A stretch of DNA of 64,000 nucleotides from Polyangiaceae bacterium (GTDB lineage Bacteria; Myxococcota_A; Polyangia; Polyangiales; Polyangiaceae): the NCBI GenBank assembly GCA_020633205.1, contig JACKEB010000013.1, forward strand, positions 744,001 to 808,000, written 5' to 3'. The notes under the pieces are model-generated. The model saw nothing but the letters and a program-made list of their open reading frames with translations, had not been told where the DNA came from and made no database searches. A program made the position numbers and the translations under genes. This document shows positions 39,949-48,942 of this stretch, one piece after another; the stretch's first letter is position 1, and every line of letters starts with the position of its first letter.

Positions 39949-40815
39949 ATGATTCTGAAAGAGACATACACACTTGAGAATGGCGTCGAGATCCCGAAGC
40001 TCGGCCTCGGCACTTGGATGATCCCGAACGACGACGCTGCAAAGGCCGTGCAAGACGCGGTGGCGCTGGGGTATCGACACATCGACACCGCGCAGGCCTA
40101 TGGAAATGAAGCCGGCGTTGGAGAAGGGGTGCGAAACTGCGGGCTTCAGCGCGAGCAGATCTTCGTGACCACGAAGCTCGCGGCGGAGGTGAAGTCCTAC
40201 GAGAAAGCGGTCGAAGCCATCGACGGCTCATTGAAGACGTTGGGGCTCGACAGCATCGACTTGATGCTGATTCACAGCCCGCAGCCCTGGATGAGGTTTG
40301 GAGAGGAAGACCGATTTCTGGAGGGCAACCGCGCTGCGTGGCGCGCTCTCGAGGAGGCGTACCGTGCGGGAAAGCTGAGGGCGATAGGCGTCTCCAACTT
40401 CGAGCGGGTCGATCTCGAGAACGTCTTCGATGCGTGCTCGGTCAAGCCGATGGTGAACCAGATCCTCGCGCACATCAGCAACACACCGGACGAGCTGATC
40501 GGGTACTCCCAAGGTCAAGGCATGCTCGTCGAGGCGTACTCCCCAATCGCCCACGGTGAGCTGCTGAAGAACGCACGAGTCACCTCGATGGCGGAGCACT
40601 ACGGAGTGAGCGTGCCCCAGCTGTCCATCCGCTACACCTTGCAGCTTGGTCTGTTGCCGTTGCCCAAGACGGCAAACCCCAAGCACATGCGCAACAACGC
40701 AGAGGTTGATTTCACGATCTCCGATGAGGACATGAAGGTGCTCGGAGATCTGCCTCGCATCGACGACTATGGAGAGGCGAGCAACATGCCCGTGTTCGGT
40801 GGCAAGCTGAGCTGA
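39949..40815 (+). CDS. Aldo/keto reductase (2,5-diketo-D-gluconate reductase-like)
   Basis: 288 aa from ATG 39949, with AAGGA upstream. NADPH-dependent oxidoreductase with the complete tetrad: Asp 46 and Tyr 51 (HIDTAQAYGNE), Lys 76 (VTTKL), His 109 (LMLIHSP). Also AIGVSNFERVDLENV and VEAYSPIAHGELL of the AKR3/AKR5 type. Reduces carbonyls in the cytosol. Followed 72 bases later by a second reductase; both probably under the divergent LysR. Confidence 0.92.
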   Translation: MILKETYTLENGVEIPKLGLGTWMIPNDDAAKAVQDAVALGYRHIDTAQAYGNEAGVGEGVRNCGLQREQIFVTTKLAAEVKSYEKAVEAIDGSLKTLGLDSIDLMLIHSPQPWMRFGEEDRFLEGNRAAWRALEEAYRAGKLRAIGVSNFERVDLENVFDACSVKPMVNQILAHISNTPDELIGYSQGQGMLVEAYSPIAHGELLKNARVTSMAEHYGVSVPQLSIRYTLQLGLLPLPKTANPKHMRNNAEVDFTISDEDMKVLGDLPRIDDYGEASNMPVFGGKLS

Positions 40816-40887
40816 GCCGGGCCGCACACAACTGAATGGTGAGCAAAGAACTGAGCTGTGCACGCCCGGCGCTCCGGAGAGAGGCGA

Positions 40888-41877
40888 ATGAAGATGGAGA
40901 AGCGAACGTTAGGAAAGAGCGGACTGGAAGTCTCCGCGCTGGGCTATGGCTGCATGGGTCTGAATTTCGGCTTGGGCAACGGCGTCGAGCGCGAGGCCGC
41001 GGTCGCCATGGTCCGCGCGGCCTTCGAGCGAGGGGTCACCTTCTTCGACACGGCAGAGGCCTATGGTCCCTTCACCAACGAGGAGATTGTGGGTGAAGCG
41101 GTGGCGCCGTTTCGCGACCAAGTCGTGGTCGCCACGAAGTTCGGGTTCAAAGGCGGCCGCGCTCTAGAAGGCGTGGACAGCCGCCCGGAGCGGATCCGAG
41201 AAGTGGCCGATGCGTCCCTCAAGCGTCTGAAGACCGATCGCATCGATCTCTTCTACCAGCACCGTCCCGACCCGAACGTGCCCATCGAAGAGGTCGCAGG
41301 CACCGTCAAGCAGCTGATCGCCGCCGGCAAGGTGAAGCACTTCGGTCTTTCCGAGGCTGGAGCCGAAACGATTCGCCGCGCCCACGCCGTGCAGCCGGTG
41401 GCGGCGCTGCAGAGCGAGTACTCGATGTGGTGGCGCGAGCCGGAGGAGCAAATCATTCCCACGCTGGACGAGCTAGGCATCGGCTTTGTTCCGTTCAGTC
41501 CGCTCGGGAGAGGCTTTCTCACGGGGAAGATCGACGACAAGACATCCTTCGGTGAGAAGGACTTTCGCAACATCATTCCGCGTTTCTCCGCGGAATCGCG
41601 CAGGGCAAACCAGGGCCTGGTGGACAAGCTGTCCGAAATCGCGGCGGGCAAGGGCGTGACGCCCGCGCAGATCGCCCTGGCGTGGCTCCTAGCGCAGAAG
41701 CCGTACATCGTTCCAATCCCCGGCACGACCAAGGTCCATCGCTTGGAGGAGAACCTCGGTGGGGCCAGTGTTTCCCTCACCCCCGAAGATCTGACCAGCA
41801 TCCACGCTGCGCTCGACGCCATCGAGATCCAAGGAGCGCGCTACCCCGCGCAGTTGGCGGCGTTGACGGGGAGATGA
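40888..41877 (+). CDS. Aldo/keto reductase (AKR13/AKR11-like)
   Basis: 329 aa from ATG 40888 (GGAGAGAGG upstream). Active site: Asp 54 and Tyr 59 in FFDTAEAYG, Lys 84 in VATKFGF, His in DLFYQHRPD. FSPLGRGFLTGKI and PYIVPIPGTTKVHRLEEN mark the YajO/AKR13 branch. Paired with the upstream reductase. One exact copy of the G-rich word lies near the 3' end, antisense, coding S-L-T-P-E. Confidence 0.92.
   Translation: MKMEKRTLGKSGLEVSALGYGCMGLNFGLGNGVEREAAVAMVRAAFERGVTFFDTAEAYGPFTNEEIVGEAVAPFRDQVVVATKFGFKGGRALEGVDSRPERIREVADASLKRLKTDRIDLFYQHRPDPNVPIEEVAGTVKQLIAAGKVKHFGLSEAGAETIRRAHAVQPVAALQSEYSMWWREPEEQIIPTLDELGIGFVPFSPLGRGFLTGKIDDKTSFGEKDFRNIIPRFSAESRRANQGLVDKLSEIAAGKGVTPAQIALAWLLAQKPYIVPIPGTTKVHRLEENLGGASVSLTPEDLTSIHAALDAIEIQGARYPAQLAALTGR
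41775..41784 (-). repeat. G-rich word inside aldo/keto reductase gene
   Basis: Exact GGGGGTGAGG on the minus strand preceded by TTC; reads S-L-T-P-E on the coding strand, a residue series normal for this protein. Confidence 0.6.
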
Positions 41878-41884
41878 GCCTGAC

Positions 41885-42886
41885 CTAGCGCTTGAGCTTC
41901 GCGTACATCGCGAGCGAGACGCTGCGCCATGCGGCGCGTTGGTCGTCGGGCGTGCCCGCCTTGGGATGCTCGAGCTCTTTGAGATCGAAGTCCGGCGCCT
42001 TGAGCACCTTGGATATCGCGATGTCGCGCACGGCGTTGTTGCCCAGCATGGCGCCACCGATGGCCATGGTAAACCAGTGCCTTGCAGGTAGCGCGAGCGT
42101 GCCCATCCAGGTGCGTAGCGTGCCGGCAATCAGCGCTGGGCTGCGCGGCTCGCTGAAGAGGAGCGCAACGCAGCCATCGAAGGTCGCGCTGTCGTTTCGG
42201 TCGAGCGCTGCCCGCATCACCTCAGCGGCTCGGCCGTCGTGATTCTCTAGCAGTGCCTCGCGAAATCGCTCGAGCGGCGGCATCGCCTCCAAGCGGCGTT
42301 GTTTCTCGGCGCGCTCTTCCGCCATGCGCTCGGCAGCGCGATCACGCTCTTCGAGGTAGTAGTCGCCCAAGCCGCCCTTGACCTTGTAGTCGCTCGCCGC
42401 GACTCGGGCAGCATATCCCGTGAGGTAGGTTTCCAAGGAGGCGGCGACTAGCTCAGGTGAATCGTCGTGGTAGCAGAGGAAAACGCGCCCAGTTTCGCCG
42501 TGTACGGCGAGCATGTCCGACTCCAGACCGGCAAACGGGAGCCAGTGGTCCGACTCCACCTCAGCGCGGGTGGCGCTGCGAGGGTTGTCCGCCTCGCGCT
42601 CGAAACCGATGAGCAATAGCAAGTTCTCTTGCTCTGCTACGGCCGACCGAGTGGACAGCCAATTGAATCCTCCGGGAAAGAATCCGTTGCCCTCTTCGGG
42701 TTGGCCGTTGTGTACCTTCCACAGCGCACGCAAGTCACGCGGCAGCTCCACCCCGAACGCCTCTTCGGCTTCGCGCAGCTGCTCGTCGCTCGCCCCTTGC
42801 GCCAAGTTTTCCGCCAATCGAGGCGCCCCATTGCTCTGCATCCAGTGCTGGATGACCTCGACGGCAGCGCGGATCCGCTCGGACAT
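41885..42886 (-). CDS. SMI1/KNR4 family protein
   Basis: 333 aa. N-terminal 160 residues form the SMI1/KNR4 fold (GASDEQLREAEEAFGVELPRDLRALWKVHNGQ, WLPFAGLESDMLAVHGETGRVFLCYHDD, AASLETYLTGYAARVAAS). The C-terminal half is helical and charged with no known domain (RFREALLENHDGRAAEVMRAALDRNDSATFDGCVALL). In other bacteria SMI1 proteins neutralise secreted toxins; no toxin gene is adjacent. Converges with the reductase operon. Confidence 0.8.
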   Translation of the reverse strand: MSERIRAAVEVIQHWMQSNGAPRLAENLAQGASDEQLREAEEAFGVELPRDLRALWKVHNGQPEEGNGFFPGGFNWLSTRSAVAEQENLLLLIGFEREADNPRSATRAEVESDHWLPFAGLESDMLAVHGETGRVFLCYHDDSPELVAASLETYLTGYAARVAASDYKVKGGLGDYYLEERDRAAERMAEERAEKQRRLEAMPPLERFREALLENHDGRAAEVMRAALDRNDSATFDGCVALLFSEPRSPALIAGTLRTWMGTLALPARHWFTMAIGGAMLGNNAVRDIAISKVLKAPDFDLKELEHPKAGTPDDQRAAWRSVSLAMYAKLKR

Positions 42887-43037
42887 CGCGACGTCCTTTC
42901 ACGGCGGTGGCACAACGTCCAGTAACTCAAATAGCTGCAATAGACAGGTCTGACTTCTGTGGTTTCCGACACAATTGTCAGGATTTTGCTGACGCCGACT
43001 TCAGGGGTTTGCCGAGCGGGTCGTTCGAGACTGCGTG

Positions 43038-44903
43038 ATGGGGGGAATCACGCAACTCGAAGCCCATGGACCGACGCGCGTTTGGGCGCGGACGTGGGCG
43101 ATGCTTGCTGGGGTCGCGACGCTGGTGTTTGGCGTGGGTGCCTACCTGGATCAGCAGAGCGTCGATGAGCGGGGCCGTGTGGTCGCGGGCGCGTTTGCCG
43201 ACGGCACCGCGATGCTGATGCAGAAGCGCATCGAGGCAAAGGTGAGCAGCGTACGCGCGCTGACGCGAGACGGAGGGCTCCGGCGCTTTGCCAAGCAGGA
43301 GACACCGGAGCTGCGTGCCGAGCTCGAGCAGCGTTGGGGCGTTTTGATCGAAGAGGACGCGCGGCTCTTCCAGGTCCGTCTGCTGAGCGCTACTGGCCAC
43401 GAGCGCTTGCGGGTAGAGAGGCGGCGAGGCCGAGTAATCGCCACGCCAGTCCACGAGTTGCAGGATAAGTCCGGGCGCGACTACGTCGAAGCCGGGCGCC
43501 GCTTGAAGCCGGGTCAGCTCGGGCTGACGGCTATCGAGCTGAATCGGGAACATGGCTTCGTTGAAGTCCCGTGGCGACCCACGTTCCGCGCGTTGATGCC
43601 CATCCATGAGGCAAACGGTTTGCTGCTTGGACTCGTGGTGGTGAACTTCGACGCAGAGGGGCTGCTCAGCCTGGTTAGCGCGGCTCCGCCCGGAAATCAC
43701 GCGGCCCTGTATAGCGAGCGTGGAGATTGTCTGAGCGGTTGCGCGCCTGGGACCGCATTCATGGGTGCGTTCGGCGTACTACCGGTGCTGCCCCAGCAGC
43801 AGCCAGAAGTCTGGCGCTGGGCGGAAGCGCGGGCTTCTGGGGAGCAAATCCACGGCCGCAAGGACTACGTTCTGCGATCCATCCCGATGAGTGTAGGCGC
43901 TTCACGGGCGGCCTCCGATAGCGGCTTCAAGCTGCTGATCGACTTCGAGCGCGCTCCACTGTTCTCCGCGCGTTCGACCGCGTTGTTCGTCGGAGTGCTC
44001 GTGCTGCTGGGCTTGGCGAGCTGGCTCTGGAGCCGAAAAGTTGCGGCGCACGGGGCGGCGGTCGCGTCCGAGGAGCGCGCCGTAGCGCAGATGTACCGCG
44101 CGGAAAAAATGGCGGCTTTGGGTGGCATTGTCGCGGGCGTCGCCCATGAGTTGAACACCCCAATCGGCAACGCACTCGCCGTCTCCAGTTCCCTGAGAGA
44201 CTTCGTCCGCGACTTCGAGGAGCGAATAGCGCGCGGGCAGGTGAGCCGGGGAGAACTGAACGAATTCCTGACGGATATGCAGGAGGGGACGAAGCTGCAA
44301 CTCCGGAGCTTGAGACGCGCGAGCGAGCTGGTCTTCCACTTCAAGCGGGTTGCCGTCGACCAAGCTGGGGAGCAGCGCCGGCAGTTCTCGCTCCATGACT
44401 GCGTGGACGACATCGTCGAAGCCCTACGTCCCAAGTTCAAGGGCACCGCGGTAGAGCTCCGGGCGGACTATGGGATCGATGCCACGCTCGACAGCTATCC
44501 GGGGCCGCTTGGCCAAGTGCTAATGAACCTGATCGAGAACGCGCGCTTGCACGGCTTTCGCGAGGACCAGCACGGCGTGGTCCGCGTGATGAGCAAACGC
44601 ATCGCGGGGAACTTGGTCGAAATCACGGTGAGCGACGATGGGGCGGGGATCCCGTGCGAGTCGCAGAGTCGGGTGTTCGAACCCTTCTTCACGACCCGGC
44701 TCGCGCAGGGCGGAAGCGGTCTCGGACTCGCCATCGTTCATAACCTGGTCACAACCCTCCTCGGCGGAACCATTGGTGTTTCCTCGGGGGAAGAAACTGG
44801 GACGACGTTCCGCGTGGCGCTCCCAATCGTCGCGCCAGCGGTCAGCACAGCAAACAACCAGCATCGCATGGAGAAGTTCAATGAGTCCCCCAGAGCAGCC
44901 TGA
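43038..44903 (+). CDS. Membrane sensor histidine kinase
   Basis: 621 aa from ATG 43038 (a GTG sits directly before it). TM1 at about 20-38, a 270-residue periplasmic sensor of the double-CACHE kind (VRLLSATGHERLRVERRRG, GFVEVPWRPTFRALMPIHEANG), TM2 at about 313-333. Then a HisKA-like phospho-acceptor His at about 370 (GVAHELNTPIGN), N box LMNLIENARLHG, G boxes DDGAGIP and GGSGLGLAIV. Couples outside signals to the response regulator gene that it overlaps by 23 bases. Confidence 0.9.
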   Translation: MGGITQLEAHGPTRVWARTWAMLAGVATLVFGVGAYLDQQSVDERGRVVAGAFADGTAMLMQKRIEAKVSSVRALTRDGGLRRFAKQETPELRAELEQRWGVLIEEDARLFQVRLLSATGHERLRVERRRGRVIATPVHELQDKSGRDYVEAGRRLKPGQLGLTAIELNREHGFVEVPWRPTFRALMPIHEANGLLLGLVVVNFDAEGLLSLVSAAPPGNHAALYSERGDCLSGCAPGTAFMGAFGVLPVLPQQQPEVWRWAEARASGEQIHGRKDYVLRSIPMSVGASRAASDSGFKLLIDFERAPLFSARSTALFVGVLVLLGLASWLWSRKVAAHGAAVASEERAVAQMYRAEKMAALGGIVAGVAHELNTPIGNALAVSSSLRDFVRDFEERIARGQVSRGELNEFLTDMQEGTKLQLRSLRRASELVFHFKRVAVDQAGEQRRQFSLHDCVDDIVEALRPKFKGTAVELRADYGIDATLDSYPGPLGQVLMNLIENARLHGFREDQHGVVRVMSKRIAGNLVEITVSDDGAGIPCESQSRVFEPFFTTRLAQGGSGLGLAIVHNLVTTLLGGTIGVSSGEETGTTFRVALPIVAPAVSTANNQHRMEKFNESPRAA

Positions 44904-47130
44904 AATCACCACCGACTTGGCCTGCATGAGCAGTGGCAGCCTCGATTGGCTGTCGGACGATCGTTCTTCTGAGCCGGAGTTCGACCTGGAGGGAGACAGC
45001 TACTGGTACGTGATGATCGTGGACGATGATGAGGAGGTCCATCAGGCTTCGCGCTTCGCGCTGCGACGCTTCGAGGTCTTTGGTCGCTCCATTCGCCTGC
45101 TCCACGCGCGCTCAACGAAGGAGGCGATGGATCTGATCACCATGTACGACGACATCGCGGTGGCGATGGTCGATGTCGTCATGGAAACGAAAGACGCTGG
45201 GCTGCAGCTCGTGCGCTGGATGCGTGAGCGGCAGCGTGGGCTGACGCGAATCATTCTGAGAACCGGGCAACCCGGTGATGCGCCACCGTTGCGGGTCGTG
45301 CGCGAGTGCGACATCGACGACTATCGAACCAAGTCAGAGCTCGACCGAGAACGCATGCTGTGCTGCTTGACGACCGCGATCCGCAGCTATCGTGAGCTGC
45401 GTCGCCTGGACGAGAACCGCCGGGGCCTCAAGGTCATCGTGGAGAGCGTGGCCGAGCTCTGGTCGCAAGAGAACCTCTCATTGCTTTCCTCGGGGATCTT
45501 GACGCGCATCGCCGCGGTGCTTGGGGTGAGTCCGAGCGGCGTCGTGTGCGTGGGCCCGAGCGACTGCGAGGCCGAAGCCACAGGGGAGTGCTTCGTCATC
45601 AGTGGAATCGGCCGCTACAGAGACGTGAACCGCAAGTTGCTATCTCGAATCGCGAACCGCGCCGTTGCGGAGATGCGCGATCGAGTCGGCGTTGGTGAAG
45701 TCGTGCATCACGGAGGAATGCTCGCCATGCGCTTTTGCTGTCGGCGGGAGCAGCGGGAGTTTTTCGTATGTTTGGAGGTACCCGGTGAAGTGTCGTCAGA
45801 GAACCTTGGGCTCTTGCAGCTCTTCGCGAGCAATATCTCGGCCTTGCTGCACAACGTGGAGCTGCTGCATCGTCTCGACGCCCTTGCGTTCGAAGATCTC
45901 GAGCTCGGCATCGGAAACCGAAACGCGCTTCGACTGGCCCTCACTCGCGTGTTCGAAGCAACGGAGCCGTGCCGCATTGACCTGCTCACGATCGAGGTCG
46001 ACGAGCTCGAGGACTTGGCCGCCACGTTCGGCGTTGACTATGCGAACGAGGTTCTCAGCGCCCTAGCCGAGCGCTTAGAAGAAGTGCCGGGTGCGTTGTC
46101 CGTGACGCGCTCGAGCGATCACAGTCTCTATCTGCTTGCTAACCGTGCGGAACTAGATTCGGAGGATGTACAGCGTCTCGCCAAGCGGCCGGTGCAAGTA
46201 CGAGACGATTCACTCGCATTGCAGACCACATGCTCCGTCGTGGCAATCGACGAGGAGACGCCGGCAGACCAGCTGATGCAACGAGCCACGACCGCGCGTT
46301 TGGCTGCGAGGTCCGAGGCACGCGGTGGGATCCTCCGGTATTCTCCACGCATCTCGGAAGCGGTCAGCGAGCGCACGCAGCTGCGTGCTCGCCTGCGCGA
46401 CGACCTCTCGCGGGGAGTCGGCGTGGAGGTGCACCTCCAACCCAAGGTCTACCTGAAGGACGGAAGGCTGTGCGGCGCCGAGGCACTCGCGCGCTGGCAG
46501 GTGAACGGAAAGGATATTTCTCCGGGGAAGTTCATCCCAATCGCCGAGTCGAGTGGGCTAGCGGCCGAACTAACCCTGGCTTCGCTGCGCAAGCTGGGAG
46601 ACTGGCGTCGCCGCGCAGGCGCAGGCGCGCCCAACGTCGCGATTGCGGTCAATCTGTCCATGTCCGAGATCCAGCAACCCGGCTTTGCCGAACGCCTGCT
46701 AGCGCAGGCGCGCGAGTCGGATCTGCCGCCAGCGCTGCTTGAGTTTGAGGTGACCGAGAGTCAGATGGTGAGTCGACCGGATGTCGTGCGCGATGAGCTG
46801 GGGCGCCTACGGGACGCGGGCTACCGCCTGGCGTTGGATGACTTCGGGACCGGGTACTCATCCCTCAGGTACGTTCAGCAGCTACCAATCGACACGATCA
46901 AGATCGATCGCGAGTTCGTGAGCACACTCACGATGGGCAACGCACGAGGAAGCATCGCGGCCTCAGCCATCGCCATGGCGCGGAGCTTCGGGCATGAGGT
47001 CGTTGCGGAAGGCGTGGAGACCGAGGAACAACGCCGCGCGGTGCAGTCACTGGGCTGTGAGATTGCCCAAGGTTACCTCTTCGCCAAGGCGATGCCGCTC
47101 GCTGAGTTCAGTGCTCGCTTTGCGCGCTGA
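44881..47130 (+). CDS. Response regulator with degenerate GGDEF and EAL domain (c-di-GMP phosphodiesterase)
   Basis: 749 aa from ATG 44881. Receiver domain: acidic DDDEE at 48-52, phospho-acceptor Asp 98, Lys 151. A DUF3369-like region follows (SLLSSGILTRIAAVLGVSPSG). The diguanylate cyclase domain has SSDHS instead of GGDEF, so it is not a cyclase. The EAL domain looks active: AEALARW, LSMSEI, EVTES, DDFGTGYSS, IKIDREFV, EGVETEEQ. Predicted to hydrolyse c-di-GMP under control of the upstream kinase. Confidence 0.9.
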   Translation: MSPPEQPEITTDLACMSSGSLDWLSDDRSSEPEFDLEGDSYWYVMIVDDDEEVHQASRFALRRFEVFGRSIRLLHARSTKEAMDLITMYDDIAVAMVDVVMETKDAGLQLVRWMRERQRGLTRIILRTGQPGDAPPLRVVRECDIDDYRTKSELDRERMLCCLTTAIRSYRELRRLDENRRGLKVIVESVAELWSQENLSLLSSGILTRIAAVLGVSPSGVVCVGPSDCEAEATGECFVISGIGRYRDVNRKLLSRIANRAVAEMRDRVGVGEVVHHGGMLAMRFCCRREQREFFVCLEVPGEVSSENLGLLQLFASNISALLHNVELLHRLDALAFEDLELGIGNRNALRLALTRVFEATEPCRIDLLTIEVDELEDLAATFGVDYANEVLSALAERLEEVPGALSVTRSSDHSLYLLANRAELDSEDVQRLAKRPVQVRDDSLALQTTCSVVAIDEETPADQLMQRATTARLAARSEARGGILRYSPRISEAVSERTQLRARLRDDLSRGVGVEVHLQPKVYLKDGRLCGAEALARWQVNGKDISPGKFIPIAESSGLAAELTLASLRKLGDWRRRAGAGAPNVAIAVNLSMSEIQQPGFAERLLAQARESDLPPALLEFEVTESQMVSRPDVVRDELGRLRDAGYRLALDDFGTGYSSLRYVQQLPIDTIKIDREFVSTLTMGNARGSIAASAIAMARSFGHEVVAEGVETEEQRRAVQSLGCEIAQGYLFAKAMPLAEFSARFAR

Positions 47131-47554
47131 CCGCGGGACGGAACCCTGCGCGCCGGAGCTTACCGCTCCCTTCGGGGAACCACTCATCGCGTAACGCGAA
47201 GTAGTGGAAGCGATCATCGAAGCCGACTCGGTGAACCAAGTCGCAGTCCGCGGGGACCGTTTGGGACACGAGGTACAGCACGCAGGGTCGATCCCATTCC
47301 GCCTCATTGGCTTCGCAGAGCTCTTTCCCGGTGAGCCGTCTGAACTCCGCGTCGACCTCTTCCCATGAAGGACACGCTCCAGCTGCCGCGAAGCGTGCGC
47401 GGACGAACGGGCCGAGCTGCTGACTGCGCTTGACCTCCTCGAAGCGGGGGCCTCCGAGTTGCAACATCACCGGATACTTCAGCACAAAGCCGAGTGCACA
47501 AGCTGCCGGCAGCGCAAACACCGCTTTGAGCCACCAGCGTGCTTCATCTCGCAT
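47108..47554 (-). CDS. Membrane-anchored hypothetical protein
   Basis: 148 aa. Short N-terminus, one TM segment (LKAVFALPAACALGFVLKYPVML), then a soluble part with four Cys (GACPSWEEVDAEFRRLTGKELCEANEAEWDRPCVLYLVSQTVPADCDLVHRVG). Family not recognised. Its last 23 bases overlap the end of the EAL response regulator tail to tail. Confidence 0.6.
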   Translation of the reverse strand: MRDEARWWLKAVFALPAACALGFVLKYPVMLQLGGPRFEEVKRSQQLGPFVRARFAAAGACPSWEEVDAEFRRLTGKELCEANEAEWDRPCVLYLVSQTVPADCDLVHRVGFDDRFHYFALRDEWFPEGSGKLRRAGFRPAVSAQSEH

Positions 47555-47591
47555 CGCAGGTGAGACACGAGCCCGCGATTCGGCTTGGTTT

Positions 47592-47601
47592 GGGGGTGAG
47601 G
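47592..47601 (+). repeat. G-rich dispersed word, intergenic copy
   Basis: Exact GGGGGTGAGG preceded by TTT, in the 141-base gap between the 148-aa gene and the small gene at 47696. Confidence 0.7.
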
Positions 47602-47695
47602 GTTCAGCGTGAGGCGCCGGACTCCACCACGCTGACGCTGCGAACCACGCGCGATCGTGGTTGCGCGTTTAGGGGCCGCAAATAGACTTGCGGCG

Positions 47696-47941
47696 GTGAA
47701 GACTCGATCCGCGCGGTTGCTCTCGTCGGCGCGGCTGGCGACCCTCGGCACCGAACGTCTGCTCGCCTACAGAGATAACCTATTGTCGCTGCAGGAGAGC
47801 CTGAGCAGCTCTGACTGGGACGAGACCGACATCGGGAAACGGGATGCCGAACGCGTCTACTTCAAAGACGACCCGCGCTGGGTGGACGCCTACGCTGCCC
47901 TGAAGCGCGAACTCAAAAAGAGAGAGCACGTCGATCGATGA
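47696..47941 (+). CDS. Small hypothetical protein
   Basis: 81 aa from GTG 47696 (the frame is open from 47657 without a better start). Helical and charged: LATLGTERLLAYRDNLLSLQESLSSSDWDETDIGKRDAERVYFKDDPRWVDAYAALKREL. No motif. Independent short gene; looks coding by residue composition, function unknown. Confidence 0.5.
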   Translation: MKTRSARLLSSARLATLGTERLLAYRDNLLSLQESLSSSDWDETDIGKRDAERVYFKDDPRWVDAYAALKRELKKREHVDR

Positions 47942-47973
47942 GTACCGTTGAGGGGAAGCGGCGCGCGTCACCT

Positions 47974-48411
47974 TCACTCTGCGGAGCAATACGTCGAGCC
48001 GGATTGGGCACGGCAGGCTTGGCGGAAATCGCCTGCGGAGGGGTTCGAGTCGTTGATGCAGATGGCTTCGGGTTCGCCGTAGGAGCTTTGCTGATTGATG
48101 CAGCACTGCGTGAAGTTGTCCGTGCACGCACCGGAGATGGTCGTGCCGCCGAGCTTCTGGCAGTCGGTCGCGATTTGCTGCGCGGAATTGCTGCTGAAGA
48201 AGATGTGGCAGGTGTCGGCGACCAAGCAGCTGAGCTTCGCTGGGGTCGTGCAGTCGGCGGTCGTCGGCGCGTCTTCTTCTTCTTCCTCGGCGGCGTTCTC
48301 TTTGCAGGCCAGCAGACTGAGGAACAGCACCACCGCGACGGCGCCGACGTTGCGGAGCTTCCCCGAGGTTTGGCTGGAGTGCGTGCTTGACCTACCGGAC
48401 ATCGGGAACAT
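47974..48411 (-). CDS. Cys-rich lipoprotein
   Basis: 145 aa. Signal peptide with lipobox LLAC (Cys near 36), an acidic EEEEEDAP linker, then nine Cys in a compact domain (CTTPAKLSCLVADTCHIFFS, CQKLGGTTISGACTDNFTQCCINQQSS, EAICIND, CRAQSGSTYCSAE), probably four disulfides. Typical of small myxobacterial surface lipoproteins; ligand unknown. Confidence 0.65.
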   Translation of the reverse strand: MFPMSGRSSTHSSQTSGKLRNVGAVAVVLFLSLLACKENAAEEEEEDAPTTADCTTPAKLSCLVADTCHIFFSSNSAQQIATDCQKLGGTTISGACTDNFTQCCINQQSSYGEPEAICINDSNPSAGDFRQACRAQSGSTYCSAE

Positions 48412-48542
48412 CTGCCTGGGTTATGGGCTGCGGTCACCCGTCATTCGCTCGCGTGTGGGTTCAGAGCCGTTTTTGCGGTCAGCGTGGCGTCGTGCATCCT
48501 GAGAGTGCTCAGTGAGCGCTGCTGTCGGGGCGCTTCTGCGCG

Positions 48543-48558
48543 TGGCATACGGGTTGCT
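48543..48558 (+). promoter_or_regulatory. Sigma-54 promoter candidate before small lipoprotein
   Basis: TGGCAT-N5-TTGCT, GG (48544-48545) and GC (48556-48557) 10 bases apart, as at sodC. The predicted start point falls within three bases of the ATG at 48571, so a leaderless message would be required. Confidence 0.35.
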
Positions 48559-48570
48559 GCGTGTCGACTC

Positions 48571-48789
48571 ATGACACTCGATCTCAAGTTAGTGCTCGTG
48601 GCGGTTCCGCTGAGCGTGTTCGCGTGCGCCACGCCGGAGTCAGCGAAGCCCGGTGAGCCAAGCGCCGTCCCCACCGCCAAACCGAGCGGAGACTTACCCT
48701 ACGTAGCGCCCGCTATCTTGCCGGACGCAGGGCAGCCGGACGCTTCAATGGACGCAGAGCTGGGCGTGGATCCTTCGACGCGGCGCTAA
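48571..48789 (+). CDS. Small lipoprotein
   Basis: 72 aa from ATG 48571. Hydrophobic signal and lipobox VFAC (Cys 19), then only a Pro/Ala-rich tail with the repeat-like LPDAGQPDASMDAE. Too short for a folded domain; a lipid-anchored tail or an entericidin-style peptide. Stands alone. Confidence 0.5.
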   Translation: MTLDLKLVLVAVPLSVFACATPESAKPGEPSAVPTAKPSGDLPYVAPAILPDAGQPDASMDAELGVDPSTRR

Positions 48790-48942
48790 CGACCAAGCCA
48801 AGTGCGTAGGGCGTTTCCGCGGCGGAGCGTTGCGAGTCAATCTGCATCAAGTGTGGCCTCCCCCCTCACACGACTCGCGGGAAAGACCGAGGAACCGAAC
48901 GGGTACGCCGGTTGCACTGTGAGGTTCGAAGCAGGAGGAAGC

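Noticed and set aside
42977..42993. GTCAG-N7-CTGAC repeat upstream of the kinase gene
   Set aside because: Short arms; expected by chance in a gap of this size.
48901..48916. Sigma-54 promoter before hemerythrin gene
   Set aside because: GG/GC spacing fits but the -24 half has two mismatches (GGGTA).
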